NCBI GenBank assembly: GCA_038380435.1
Contig: JAWZYU010000034.1
Coordinates: forward strand, 20,377,404 to 20,441,403
Source: Ryuthela nishihirai
Taxonomy: Eukaryota; Arthropoda; Arachnida; Araneae; Heptathelidae
DNA length: 64,000 nucleotides
Reading direction: 5' to 3'
The position numbers and the translations under genes were made by a program. Numbering within the stretch: the stretch's first letter is position 1; every line of letters begins with the position of its first letter. Positions 11,264 to 22,939 of this stretch are shown here, one piece after another. A model generated the notes under the pieces. That model saw only the letters and a program-made list of their open reading frames with translations. It did not search any database and was not told the DNA's origin.

Positions 11264-11879
11264 TATATAATATATTAAAAATTCAATAAATAGACAAAAC
11301 CTCAGACATGCCTAAAAATGCATTAATATGCAATTCAACTAGACGCTAATTCAACTGGATGTGAGATGCAGGTGCAAAACTAGGGCCTTTTGGGAAAGCA
11401 ATAATTTATCTTTACTGTTTATTAAAAAGAATATTATTCCAAATTTATATATCTATCATTAAATTTAAATATTTGCAAATCAAAAATTGAGAAAAAGACT
11501 GCTTTAATTTCATAAGTATATGCTTTGCATATTATTTCCACTTTAATTACATGCCATTTATTTAAACACTGATGCATTTTTAGCATTATATGTTCACTAT
11601 GTAAAATTTATAATCAAGTTAAGAATACAAAATAGTAAGTATATTGCCATTTCATTTTATCTGTATACCATTTGTATCCATTTGCATTAAACAGATTATT
11701 TGTATTAAGAAATCTACTCATGAAAAGTTGGTATTTTAGCAAACAAATCTCTCTTTGGGACAAGGCGAAGTAATTTCCATGCCTGGGTGTCTAAATTTTC
11801 AACGCACCACTGCCTTCAACCTGTAATAATCATATGAACCAACACATATCAATAACACCAGGTTATATTACAGATGACA
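11264..11879. other. AT-rich intron sequence
   Basis: No gene or element recognised. Confidence 0.4.
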
Positions 11880-13795
11880 CCACTATAGCCTTGAGCTGTT
11901 CCATCCATCCCATCCTCATCCTCAAGCAGCCATGGTCTACAGAGGTCCAACCAGACCGTGCAATTTAGTTCTTCAGGCATGTCTGTCCTGAGCTACATCT
12001 GCTGCATCCGGCCACTGCACACCAATTCTAACAAGGTCCTGTTTGACATTGTCTGCCCACAGCATTCTAGGTCTCCCCCTCCTTCTGAGGCCTCTAGGCA
12101 CACTGTTCATAACCCTAATTACCAATCTATAATTATCCATACGGGCAACATGGCCAAACCAACAGAGTCTCTCTCTGCACAATATACTGCTTAAAGGAGT
12201 TTGCCGACTCCTTTGCCTAACCTCATCATTAGTTACAAAGCTGAACTACCAAATCCCCAATACTACTGCCTAAGCATCTAGTTTCCTGTTATCATGTTTA
12301 CAAAGTGTCCAAGTTTCACTATCATAACTAACCGTAGAAAGAACCAAACTATTATAGAGTCTAATTTGAGTCTTTAGGTGTATATGCCAATTTCTCCACA
12401 CTCTCCATAGATTCTTAAAAGTCCCGGCAGCAATACCTATTCGTCTGTTAATCTCATGCCGCACATCACCAGTATCAGTTACATAGCTCCCAAGGTAATT
12501 AAACTGTGACACCTGCTCAAGACTGCAACCATTCAGATTAACTGAATCACAACCTGCCTGACCAATTTTCATCACTTTAGTTTTCTCTCTGTTTATATCC
12601 AAACCTACTCTACTACCAGTCTCATCAACAGCTCGAATGAAAGAGTTCATCTCATCAACATCATTTGACAAAAGGACTAAATCATCAGCATAATCTAAGT
12701 CAGAAATTTTTGTATCTCCAGATCATTTAAGGCCAAAATCTTTCCCTTGAAGTGAATTTCGCATAACATAATCAATAACCAAACTAAAGAGAAAAGGAGA
12801 TAAAATGCACCCTTGTCGAACACCAGAAGTAATGCTAAACCAATTGCTACAAGCCTTACCAACTCTCACACGACTCAGTGTTATTATAGAGAGCTTTCAT
12901 TATGTTAACTAACTTGTCTGGTATACCATATGATCGCACAATCAACCACAAATTATGACGATCAACAGAGTTGAAAGCCTTTTTGAAATCAACAAAGCTG
13001 GCAATCAAAGGTTTCTGAAACTCTAAACATTTCTCAAGAATTTGTTTGAATGAAAATATTTGATCTACACATCCCCTACCACTTCTGAATCCACATTGCT
13101 CATCACGCAGTTGACTGTCAACCAGATTCTTAATTTTATTAAGCACAATCATGGAAAGAACTTTACCTGGAACAGAGAGTAGGCTGATACCCCTATAGTT
13201 ATCACAAAAACTGCGATCACCTTTTTTGAAAATAGGAATAATAATAGCTCTGGTAAAATCCTTAGGAACCATGTTTTTATCATAAAAGATATTCAAAATT
13301 TCAGCCATCCAAGTGGTAACCGAAACACTTCCAGCACTAAGCATTTCCATAGTAATTTCATCTAACCCTGGGGATTTATGAAGTTTAAGTTTAGAAATAG
13401 CCAAAATAACTTCAGATCGTGTTATAGGGCCAACATTAAAGCCACCAATGCATCTATCATCATTGCAAACAATGGGAGACACAACTAACCACATTGTTTA
13501 GAACATCACTGAAATGCTCAGCCACCTAGTCATGACAGAATCCTCACATTCTATAACCTTACCTTATTTATCCTTCAATGCCTGTATACCTGTCCGTTTT
13601 CTACCACACAAAACATTAACTATCTGGTATAGCTCTCTGCTGTTGTACTGTCTAACTGTTTCCTCAGATTTGTCAGCCAAGCCATCAAACCAAAGATTCT
13701 TATCAGCAGCTAACTGATCCTTTACATGCTTATTAAGCTCCCTGTAATGCCACTTATGGCTAGAAATATTGCCTGAACAGCACTTATATGAAACA
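11880..13795 (-). mobile_element. Non-LTR retrotransposon (family L1), 5'-truncated, reverse transcriptase half
   Basis: Read on the minus strand, this is a reverse transcriptase. Visible motifs in order are FKKGDRSFCDNYRGISLL, GFRSGRG, FVDFKKAFNSVDRHNLW, GVRQGC-type and LDYADDLVLLSNDVDEMN (12690-12660), with the catalytic YADD intact. A C-terminal conserved block reads RERLCWFGHVARMDNYRL, GRPRMLWADNVKQDL and DAADVAQDRHA. The 3' end is a GGAT-rich tail (GGATGGATGG type, around 11905). Several frameshifts and stops break the frame. The endonuclease is missing, so the copy is 5'-truncated. I would place it near the RTE-like elements annotated as craniofacial-development-protein-2-like, but the clade is not certain. 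Confidence 0.92.
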
Positions 13796-13837
13796 TAAAG
13801 GGAATGTTCGTAGCGCTAGTTAGAGGAGATCTTGATC

Positions 13838-13980
13838 GGCGGCCAGTAGCTCAATGGTCCAGAGCACCTGACATGTTATCAGGAGGTCGTGGGTTCATAT
13901 CCCACCCGGCTCAAGACAATTTTTCCACTAAAATTTAAATCAACGCTGAAGTGCTTATTTATTATGAATTAACTTTTACA
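13838..13980 (+). mobile_element. tRNA-derived SINE (family E) with a tRNA-Thr(UGU)-like head
   Basis: The head contains a D arm (TAGCTCAATGGTCCAGAGCA), an exactly paired anticodon stem CCTGA/TCAGG around loop CATGTTA (anticodon TGT), and a paired T arm GTGGG-TTCATAT-CCCAC. The acceptor halves do not pair well and a body follows (GGCTCAAGACAATTTTTCC), so it is a SINE head and not a tRNA gene. The same body sequence recurs at 23169-23190. Confidence 0.7.
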
Positions 13981-14049
13981 AAAGCTCAACATATCATTTT
14001 CATCACTATCACACAATAAAAGTCTACTCAAGAATTTTTTCTTGTATAG

Positions 14050-14660
14050 CATTTTAAGTTCCAATAATTTCCTGATCCATAGGATGCAATAGAGGTGTTA
14101 CATTTGAGTGGTGGAACATGACTTTAAACTTTCCATATTCAACTCTAAAAGTTCACTGCAAGGGAGGGATGGTGCATTGTCTACAATGAACAATACTTTT
14201 CCATACTTATTCCAATATTTTCTTGGTATTTTTTCACTTCAGGAATAAATGTCTTATCATACCACTCCAAAAATAAATTAGATGTCCTCCACACCTTGGT
14301 CTGATTCACATAAGTCACGGGTAAATTTTTCACATTCTTCAGAGCTCTTAGACAATTTGACTTGTCAATTAGAAGCAAATTTAATGTTTCTTCCACTTGA
14401 AGTAACATAAACCATCATTGTCACTTGATCCTTACTCATTTTATAGACAGGAGTGGTAGATTCACGTTTTAAGGCTAAGCTTTATTAAAGCAGTGCTCTC
14501 CTGTTTAAACCTGTTTCATTAGAATTGTAAACATAATCTGGATCATATTTCTTAGTTTTAATAAACATCAATCTGCCCCTGAACCTTGGAGAGAAAATTT
14601 CTGCAGATGCTACTTCATTTAGTTAGCTTTTATCATCCTGCAAAGTACAACTTATTTTTA
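14050..14660 (-). mobile_element. pogo/Tigger-like (DDE_1) transposase fragment
   Basis: Minus-strand traces include DYVYNSNETGLNRRALL (first-aspartate block, here asparagine), VWRTSNLFLEWYDKTFIPEV, VLFIVDNAPSLPCSELLELN (second-aspartate block) and FKVMFHHSNVTPLLHPMDQE (third block). This order is that of DDE_1 transposases of the pogo/Tigger/jerky kind. Stops and frameshifts separate the blocks and the first acidic residue is replaced, so the copy is dead. No TIRs located. Confidence 0.85.
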
Positions 14661-14921
14661 ATAGCTCTTACAGTTTTATTTGTAGGTGTAGAAACATGAA
14701 TAATTTTATATCTATTTTGAAACATTTACAAGTTAATAGACATTTACAAGTTAATAGAATTCATTAATGTGTTTCATTCTTTCATTCTGCATTTAAATTT
14801 GATAATTTCATTGCTCTATCTATAATTAAAAATAGTATTGAATACTAAGTAGTATTCAGGGGGAGTGCTTTAGGGTCCTACAGCTCAAAACTGAAAAAAA
14901 TGATAAAAATATGTCCCAACT

Positions 14922-15068
14922 TGATTTAGTGGTTAGCGTACCTGACTGCTAAGACCAGCGGGGCATGTCCTTGTGTTTGTATGTTGTATGATAAACCAGA
15001 ACAAGCCTAATATAGCTTCTAGGTTATCTCTGTCTTTGTGTAGGGAAGTACCTACTTCCTTTTTAAAA
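14922..15068 (+). mobile_element. tRNA-like SINE, single copy (family C)
   Basis: A tRNA-like head (TTTAGTGGTTAGCGTACCTG, then a GACTGCTAAGACCAGC-type anticodon arm) is followed by an unrelated body, TCTTTGTGTAGGGAAGTACC and an A-rich tail. It resembles a tRNA-derived SINE. The B box is weak. Confidence 0.5.
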
Positions 15069-15434
15069 AAATAAATAAAATAAAAAAACCAGAACTATTC
15101 ACATGCACAGTTCAAGAGTTTGGGAAACGACACGTTAACTGAAATTAATAAAACGATGCTAAAACAGTTCCAGCCTGTCAGGGTATACAAAATGAGGCAT
15201 GTCCTGCACTTTATTTCTAATTAGCAACCATGAAAGAATAAACATCAAACAAGACACTAATCAGTGGGCATTGAAAATATTAGTCAATTTGAAGTTTTCT
15301 GTGCACCAGCACAGTGTTGTTTTCAACAAGACAAACCAAACCACCTTTCGCTAAAAGATAATAAATTTATTTCTTTATACACTGCTTTGAATGCATATAT
15401 ACAAGCCCCACCCCCTCCATATATACATACATAC

Positions 15435-15457
15435 AAACACACACACACACACACACA
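15435..15457. repeat. (AC)n microsatellite
   Basis: Simple AC dinucleotide run, preceded by ATAC repeats. Confidence 0.9.
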
Positions 15458-15675
15458 TGCATACACATCTTAACCAGGCTAGTGTATGTGGTATTGCAAT
15501 ATTTTTTTACAAAGCTACTGAGAGAAAAAAATTTGGTCTGACTGCATACCCATATAAGATTTTGTAAGCTGCAATTAGCAGACTGATCAATATAAAAAGA
15601 GCTAAAGAAAGACGGTATTTTAAAAATGATAATGACAAACTGCTTAACTTAAATGAATGCTAACATGATTCTTAC

Positions 15676-15751
15676 ATTCTTTTCCATTTAGAAGGCACTC
15701 TCTTGATCTTCAATCTTGCTCTTTCTTCAGGGTCTATTAATACATAGTCAA
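15676..15751 (-). CDS. Dynein heavy chain exon 8 of the visible chain
   Basis: Minus-strand exon of 76 nt with acceptor TTTTTGTAG and donor GAAT/GTAAG. It enters in phase 1 and leaves in phase 2. With G from the previous exon it reads VDYVLIDPEERARLKIK, then RVPSKWKRI across the next junction. The VDYVLxDPxERxRL block is among the most recognisable stretches of the N-terminal tail in axonemal dynein heavy chains. It joins without a stop to IKQAI upstream and ITIRAPVPW downstream. This exon is the strongest single piece of evidence for the gene's identity. Confidence 0.85.
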
Positions 15752-16014
15752 CTACAAAAACAAAACAATATCATACAAAACAGTAAACACTGTGAAGTAA
15801 ACTGAATATACTTTATGCTATACAGTTATAAAGCACACAAAAATGAAAAAAAATATTTAAACTAAAAACTTAAATGTAAATTTAGTTCACTATTACTTTG
15901 CTTTTAAGGCATTTTTAACACTGCAACACTTTAAATGTGAAATTTGCTTACTTTAGCAAGTCCTTTATCTATATATTATTAGACCCATAACATATTTTAA
16001 ACATTATCTGTCAT
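15752..16014. other. Dynein intron sequence
   Basis: AT-rich, nothing recognised. Confidence 0.4.
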
Positions 16015-16230
16015 AACAAATAGTAGTTAAGCACACACTGGAAGGAGAATTGTGAACCAATCCTCTTTGATGATGCAAAGAACTGATCAAGCATAGCACC
16101 TAAGATATGATCCCACCTTTTTTTGGTGTAGGTCCTTAGTCTACAAAAAAAGATATTCAATCTTCTTAGGAGAACAGAAGGGGAAGATTCCAAATAAGCT
16201 TATCCTTGTGATCATCTATAGCCAATCCTG
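16015..16230 (+). mobile_element. LINE family L1, 5'-UTR fragment
   Basis: Aligns by eye with 36235-36440, with shared pieces AATC(C)CC near the start, CTAGCGCCTA-like, GATCCCACC-like and GGAGAACAGAAGGGGA. That stretch leads into the L1 endonuclease region, so this piece is L1 5' leader. No coding content. Confidence 0.6.
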
Positions 16231-18176
16231 CAAAAATATGAGCTATTATAAAATGAGATATTTTATCAGTTACCACTGTGCATACTGTTGCTGTTAATTT
16301 GTAGGCTTTAGCTTGTTGGCTTGAAGACAGACTCATTGGTTAATTTTTCAATAACAGATACGTGTTGGATACCAGTAAAATAGGTTAATACCTTGTTGTA
16401 TATTGGTGGTGATAATATAGGACACACACCCTTTAACATTAAATACAGGTTTATAACCATTGCATCAACTGGCGATTTCAATTTCAGTAAGATGTGCATT
16501 CTGTGTATTTTGAACAATTTAGTGAAATATATGGGGGTATTTTAAATTGTTTTAAGTTGTTACAAATTAGAGAGCTTGATTTATCTCATTAAGAACTTGT
16601 GTAATGGCTTTCAAAACAGAATTCAACATCACTAATGTATGCATGAAAATATATAATAACAGCATCGAAACCTAAGATCATTATCATTGAAAGTAAAATA
16701 AGTGATTCTTGATTTGAGTATGTCAACCATTTCAGGATATTCAACTACAAGAAATTGTGATAGTGTCTCTTACTTACAAACAGCTAATCAATGCATTTCA
16801 ACAATAATAATTTTAATAGTTAAAGTTGTATCTGCTGTATTACTGTTAATAAACTAATAAGAACAACACTAATTTTCAATTTCTGTGTGTGATGTAAAGT
16901 AAGACTGAATATAATACATATAAAGTGAATTGTAATATATATATATATTTCATGTAATTTTATATAATGTTATATCACAGCAATTTAACTGCAACCAGTA
17001 GAATTGTAGTTGTAGATAGATTAACAGTTAGATAGATGTAGTCCACTGAACCTATGTGTTCAAATAGACAGTGATTATGTGTAAAATTAAATTTGTACCA
17101 AAGAAAACAATAAATCAAACAAATACTTCCGTGTAAGCCTTATTCTCAAATTGTCTGAATATACACTTCACTGCAAGGGGAAGATACCATATGTGGCTAT
17201 TAGTATGAGTCTACCAACTATGGTCACTTCTCTTCTTCCTTTACTATCTGTCACTCCCAAATTTTCTACCTACTTAGCATTTCCTAAATCAACCTGAGTT
17301 ATTAGCAGCTATGTATCAGATCTGCTCAAAAGCCTAGTTATTGGGGGGGGGGGGGGGGGTTAAGATATAATGTGATTTCTGATGAAGATCAGTACTAAAA
17401 CTGGGCTTCTGTATGTGTCTTCTTAATGAATATTAAATTGGTCGTACAAGACATCTTAAGCCCAACTTTGTTTTTGGAAATCACCCATGAGAAAACTTAT
17501 CTATGATGTGTTAATTAAATCCAGCAGCTTCCCTACAATTTCTGTAAAAATAAACATCAACTGCTTTAAACTAAAGGCTAGTCACATGAAAATATTAAAA
17601 CTACCAATATTCACTCAACAGACTAAAAGAACCTTCTTCAAGGGCCATAGGTTGCATATTCGAGGTCTAAAATGTAAAAATTAAGCAAGTTTGTTAAGTT
17701 AGTTTTGGTTTTGATATGACTTGCAAAAAATCAAATCACTTTGCCAATATTTAAATACGTTTAGTTTTGGTTTTATTTCCTGCTCAGAAGAAACTTCTTT
17801 GCTTAAATTAACACTAATATGACTAACTTCCAAAAGATAATGGCAAAATATTGTTATAGTATAAGTGTTTGATCATTTTTTAAAGAAATAAACATAAATA
17901 AGTGGTCAACTTGGTAGTTTCACTTTTCATTAGGAAAATAATTTAGGAAAAACCAAACAGAGAAACTGCTGAAAAATTACTCTACACAATCAATATTAAT
18001 AGTAACCTTAAATGCTTATGTTAAATTAGAAAGCTCTGTTTATTATTCTAGAGTGGATTTGTTACTCGTATACATTTATTTAAATTCAAACAGGGTGCAA
18101 TTGTTCATATAGAAAATGATTTTGTAAAAAATCAAAGAAATTCTACAGAATTATTTAATAAGGAAGAAATACCAAC
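16231..18176. other. Dynein intron sequence
   Basis: AT-rich with a poly-G run at 17343-17359. Small open frames on both strands show no motif. No element end was recognised. Confidence 0.4.
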
Positions 18177-18366
18177 CAATAGCTTGTTTAATTGACAGAT
18201 AATGGCAGGCATTAGCTTCATTGCAAATCTTATTCAAAATCCAAGGAAAAAATGGTAGATTCTTAAGTTCTTTTTCTTGCTTCTTTGATATACTTTCAAC
18301 TAATTTTGGAGATGGTGGAACAATGCAGGAATCACTAATTTCATTTTTAACATAGTGCCAGTATCT
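18177..18366 (-). CDS. Dynein heavy chain exon 7 of the visible chain
   Basis: Minus-strand exon of 190 nt. Acceptor TTTCGTAG; donor G/GTTGGT, a weak GT site, but the only one that keeps the frame into the next exon. It enters in phase 0 and leaves in phase 1. It reads RYWHYVKNEISDSCIVPPSP, then SKKQEKELKNLPFFPWILNK and EANACHYLSIKQAI, continuing as VDYVLIDPEE in the next exon. An aromatic-rich YxxYVKNxI block before a helix and IKQAIVDYV is the usual order in the single-headed axonemal dyneins. The terminal 70 bp plus 45 bp of intron are copied at 23036-23153. Confidence 0.8.
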
Positions 18367-18720
18367 CTACGAAACAAAGTGCAATTTAGTTTCTTAAAAG
18401 CTAGTTAAATTGCTTATAATTACACTAAAAGTTTTAATGAAAAACAATTGTAAACACAATACTTTAAAAAACAAAACTTTACCTAAATTTCCACTTGATA
18501 TAGTGATTACCCCTCTGTAGACATCCTCAAGGATCTTTTTTTTTTTAGAATATAATTTTTATTCATAACAGTAAAGAATACAAATACATTTACAATTTGA
18601 CCCACAAAGCTAAATAGTTTATCTGCAGGAAAATGAATAAATTATATTAAACATAGGTCATTCAGCCACAAAAATGGTGTACATCAAATAAATCCACAAA
18701 ACACAACACATAAAAATCAG

Positions 18721-20319
18721 CTAACTAGAAAGTACCAAATAATTTTTTAATTCCATTTTAAGTCTTCTAAAAGAATCTATATTTAGTAATTCTTTTGGAA
18801 TAGCATTAAATATAAGTGGTACTTGATATTCGGAGGTATGTTTCCCGTAATTATTTCGAAAATTTGGCAATTTGTAATAACCTTGGTTTTGAAGTCTTGT
18901 ATTTTTATTATGTTGAATTTTTAGTTTGTAAGTTTCGTCAAAAAATTTTTTAATTAATACATTATATTTATATAAATTACTGTAGGATAAAAGATTTAAA
19001 AATTTTAATCTATTGGTAGAAGTTTTATAAATTTTTTGCAAATGAGACGGAATAATATTTTTAGCTATTATAGACTGCAGTTTTTCTATTTTATTTATGT
19101 TAGTTAAGTTAGTTGTTCCATGCACAATTATTCCATAATTTAAAATAGATTCGCATATTGCTTTATAAAATAGTACACGTTTCCATATTTAATATGTATT
19201 TCAATTTTTGAATTTTTATCGCCGATATTCTCAAGCTTTCACATGTGGGATATATGGGCATTCCACCTAAAATATTCATCAAAAATGATTCCTAAGTAAT
19301 TTATTTTATTTACTTGCTCAACAAGTGGGCAATTGCATAATGATTCATAATTTGAAGCATCCTTTTTTCTGCAATTTATTTTATGAGTTTTGATAAAGAG
19401 GTTTTGATGAATATGAAATCCTGGTGAATGAATAATCATCAGTTTTGTTTTTTTCTCATTTAAATAGATTTTATTATGATTTAACCATCTAATAATATTA
19501 TTGTAATCTGTTTGAACCTCTGAAATGCTATCATTTAAATATTTCCGACTGTTTATTAAAACAATGTCATCAGCATATAGATAAATAGCACTATTTAATT
19601 TTGTATTGAACAAATCATTTATGTATACTAGGAACAATAAAGGATCTAAAATTGAGCCTTGGGGAATTCCACATCGTGTAATTACTTTTCTGCTGTAGCA
19701 GTTTTTTATTTTAGTAATTGTGTATCTGTCTGATAAATAATTTCTAAACCAATCTAACAATATACCGCGAATACCGTAATTTTCCAATTTATTTAGTAAA
19801 ATGCTATGATCTATTGTATCGAAGGCTTTCTTTAAATCTAAGAACATAGTTACAGTTTTTTTCCCTATTATTCAATGATTTATTAATATTATTTGCAATT
19901 TTGGAAATTAGTTGAATTGTGTTTTTTCCTTTTTGAAAGCCAAACTGATTTTCATTAATTATGTTGTGTTTAAGTAAAAAGTTAAAAACAGTATTATAAA
20001 TATATTTTTCCATTATTTTCGAAAAAATAGGCAGAATTGTTATTGGTCGATAGTTAGAAAAATCCTCCTTAATACCACCTTTAAAAATAGGTCTTAAAAT
20101 ATCTGTTTTGAGTTCAGTAGGTATGTTCCCAGTAAATATAATCTGATTTATAATTTTTGATATAATATTTAGTAGTGTCTCTTTATTAAATTTTATATGT
20201 TTAATGCAAACATTATTGTAACCAGGTGATTTATTGGTGTCTAATGAAGTAATTATTTCATCAGTTTGTTTTTCAGTGATTTCATGTATATAGATTGATT
20301 TCAAAACTCTTTGTATCAT
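18721..20319 (-). pseudogene. Reverse transcriptase region of LINE L2
   Basis: Motifs in order: LRPIFKGGIKEDFSNYRPIT, NQFGFQKGKNT, FLDLKKAFDTIDHSILLNKL, GIPQGSILDPLLFLVYINDL, YLYADDIVLINS (YADD intact), then IYLNEKKTKLMIIHS and INYLGIIFDEYFRWNAHI. A C-terminal helical region follows (NKIEKLQSIIAKNIIP). Frames break near 19810-19850 and 19130-19240, so no single polypeptide results. The copy looks comparatively young among those in the window. Confidence 0.9.
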
Positions 20320-20333
20320 GGTTGGAACATAAT

Positions 20334-21536
20334 TTATATCGTCTTGGTGATCTGTAAAATTAGTGTATTATAAATGTCATTGTAATTATTTGCTATTTCT
20401 TCCACAGATAATTTCTTTTTGGCCATATTGTCAATTATTACATCGTCCGATGATTTTTTCTGTTTTCCTTCTAGTATTTCATATATTAATTGCCAGGTAG
20501 CCTTCATATCATTTTTTTTCATTATAAGTTTATTTCTATAATAAAGTTGTTTCTGATTTCTAATCTGAATATTAACCATATTCCTTAATTTTTTATAGTT
20601 ATTTTTATAAGCATCACTTTTATCATTGTTTTTAAATTTAATCCAAGCTTTATCTCTTTCTTCAATTAATTCTATCAAGTTCGGTGTTATCCAATTTTTG
20701 CTATGATTTCTTTTTACCTTTCCAACTCTCCTCATATATATATATATATTTTTTTTTCCCCTAAAATTCCATCATAAATGTCTTTAAATACTTTACATAG
20801 GTTTAATTCATCCATTGGGTTGTCTCCATAATTTTCTAAAGTCCAATTCATTTCAGAAATAGCTTTGTTTATATTGTTATGGTCAAATGACCAATTCTTA
20901 TTTTCCTGGTCTGTTTCCGTATAATTAGTATTATTTAAATTGTTATTGGTGTTGCTAATCAGTGTTAAAATCATATAGTGATCTGCTATTTTGCTTGTTT
21001 GAATTATTGAATTTGCTAACATATTTTTAATCAGTTTAATATTAATATGGTCTATACAGGTTTTGGCAATTTTATTTTTTACTATTTCTTCTCTTGTAGC
21101 TTCCCTTATTAATCTTTCAAAATTCATTTCAGCCAATAGTGTGATATATTTTTCTGTGCCATGTTTTTTAGTATTCATTGTATCGATATTAAAATCACTT
21201 ATTAAAATCTGATTTTGATCTTTTTCTGTATTTTCCATCCAATTTCGGAAATTCAACAGAAAAGAGTTCACATCTGTACTAGGCGATCTATATAGTGCTA
21301 AAACATGACATATTATATTATTTTTTTTTTACTTTTATATATATAGTTTCTGCTGGAAGTGTTTGTTGTGAAATAATTTCAATATCTAGATTTTCTTTAT
21401 AGTATACTGAAATCCCCCTAATATTTTTATTTATATTATCATTTGTGATTTTATTAAATTTATCAATATTATATAAATAATTTTCATATTTATTTACATT
21501 TGTTTCAGTTAAAACAAGCAAATCAATGTGTTCCAT
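20334..21536 (-). pseudogene. Endonuclease and linker region of LINE L2
   Basis: The endonuclease blocks include IDLLVLTETNVNKYENYLYN (catalytic E of TET), RGISVYYKENLDIEI, ILISDFNIDTMN (SDFN, catalytic D/N) and a downstream KIADHYMILTLIS (SDH-like block, here ADH). The linker at 20735-20334 (KRNHSKNWITPNLIELIEER, then RNKLIMKK) is the usual helical stretch before the reverse transcriptase. Frameshifts lie at the TA/T run near 20737-20757 and near 21300. The order matches AP-endonuclease LINEs. Weak conservation of the final histidine block and the frame breaks argue against activity. Confidence 0.85.
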
Positions 21537-21820
21537 GTAATTGTTAATACTTAATTTTAATGAATCCCAATATTTTCTTTGACTTCTTATATTAACATGA
21601 GCAATTCCTAATTTATTTTTGTGAGTAAATTACTATAATTATTTTCGAACCAAGCCTCCACTTCTAAACCTGTAGTTACATAAGCAACATCACAGTTGCT
21701 ATCAAGACCTTCAAAATTCAAATCAGACATAGCTAACAAGAATATTCATAAAAAAAGCAAAATAAAAGAGCAAAAAAAAGGAAAAAAAAAAAGCAAGGTT
21801 TATCGGACATATCTAAAAGT

Positions 21821-22471
21821 TCAAAAATCGTCAAAGTTGGTGAACATATCCACATTGATAATTCTTTCACCATTTGATTTCCTCATTAGAACTTTTCCAT
21901 TTTTGAACCAAACATACTTATAATTTTTTCCTTTTGCACACATCCTAGCTCTCCAGAAAAGTTCTCTGTTAATCATAGTCATGTTTTCATTAATATATAT
22001 TGGTGTTCCTTTATCATTAAGGTCTGCAATAGTGGTTGTAATTTTCTTTTTCCTGCTTTGTATCCAAATGTCTCTATCTTTCCGTGTAACGAATTGGACA
22101 ATTATCTTTGGGGTTTTGCTTTTATTTCTTTCTGGAAGTCTGTGAACTTTTTCAATCATATTGTCTGTGTAGTTGACTATGTTTAATGACTGGGAAATTT
22201 TATACAGCTTTATTTTAAGCTCTGTTTCATCCTCCCCTTCATTTATGGGAACACCATGAATTTCTATATTTTTATTGCGTCCATATTGTTCCATGTCATT
22301 AAGATTTTGTTTCAGTTCCTTAATCTCTTCTCTCATTTCTGTGTTTAAATTTTCGGCTTCATAGATTTTTGTAGTTAAATCCTTTTGATTTTTTTCGTAA
22401 TTTATTACTTGTTCCATTAGTTCGTCATACTTGCTAGAAAAAAATTCTACACTTCGTTTTAGTTCTCTCAC
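21821..22471 (-). CDS. LINE L2 ORF1 protein, N-terminally truncated (coiled coil plus FP25-like domain)
   Basis: Open frame of 216 codons. Residues about 1-65 form a coiled coil (heptad-like ELKRSVEFFSSKYDELMEQV, EEIKELKQNLNDME). About 66-216 resembles the baculovirus-FP-like RNA-binding domain typical of ORF1 in jockey/CR1-type elements: GRNKNIEIHGVPINEGEDET, IEKVHRLPERNKSKTPKIIV, VTRKDRDIWIQSRK and NRELFWRARMCAKGKNYKYV. The protein would package the element's RNA. The frame is intact over this part but lacks its normal N-terminus because the element is truncated at about 22520. Family assignment is from pattern memory. Confidence 0.8.
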   Translation of the reverse strand: MRELKRSVEFFSSKYDELMEQVINYEKNQKDLTTKIYEAENLNTEMREEIKELKQNLNDMEQYGRNKNIEIHGVPINEGEDETELKIKLYKISQSLNIVNYTDNMIEKVHRLPERNKSKTPKIIVQFVTRKDRDIWIQSRKKKITTTIADLNDKGTPIYINENMTMINRELFWRARMCAKGKNYKYVWFKNGKVLMRKSNGERIINVDMFTNFDDF

Positions 22472-22520
22472 TTCTGTCTTGGCTATAATCCATGTTTTGT
22501 TAAGAGCTTCTGTGAGTTAT

Positions 22521-22689
22521 ATAAAGCTAGGTCAGAATGATTAGTGATAATGATGATGTACCTGTTGCTTAATCAAGAGATCATGCATTTTCTTAAAAAA
22601 CAATTTTTCTCTTTTTGAGATTTATAGATTTAATTGCCTATTTAATTACCTGTTTGTCCAATCCTCCTTTATTTCCTTTTATTTTTATT
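22521..22689. other. Spacer between two LINE copies
   Basis: AT-rich, nothing recognised. Confidence 0.3.
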
Positions 22690-22939
22690 GCTGTTATCCT
22701 TTAACCTCTTATAAGCAGCATATTGTGCAAAGAGACTCTGTTGGTTTGGCCATGTTGTCCATATGGATAATTATAGATTAGAGAATAGGGTTATGAACAG
22801 TGTGCCTAAAGGCCTCAAAAAAAAGGGGGAGACCAAGGATGCAGTGGGCAGACAATGTCAAATAGGACCTTGTTAGAATTGGTGTGCAATAGCCAGATGC
22901 AATAGATGTATCTCAGGACAGATATGCTTGGAGAACTAA

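Larger units (their letters stand above)
18537..22520 (-). mobile_element. Non-LTR retrotransposon family L2 (jockey/CR1-like), 5'-truncated, about 4 kb
   Basis: A T run at 18537-18545 is the reversed poly-A tail. From right to left on the minus strand come ORF1 (about 22471-21821), AP-type endonuclease (about 21536-20732) and reverse transcriptase (about 20319-18721). The order, spacing and poly-A end are those of a non-LTR element. It stops abruptly in ORF1 near 22520, so the N-terminal zinc finger seen in the other copy (41104-40853) is missing. It sits in the intron between dynein exons 6 and 7, in the same orientation as the gene. Frameshifts occur mostly at A/T runs, so either mild decay or assembly indels may be responsible. 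Confidence 0.92.

Noticed and set aside
13838..13915. Functional tRNA-Thr gene
   Set aside because: The acceptor stem halves do not pair and the sequence continues into a SINE body.
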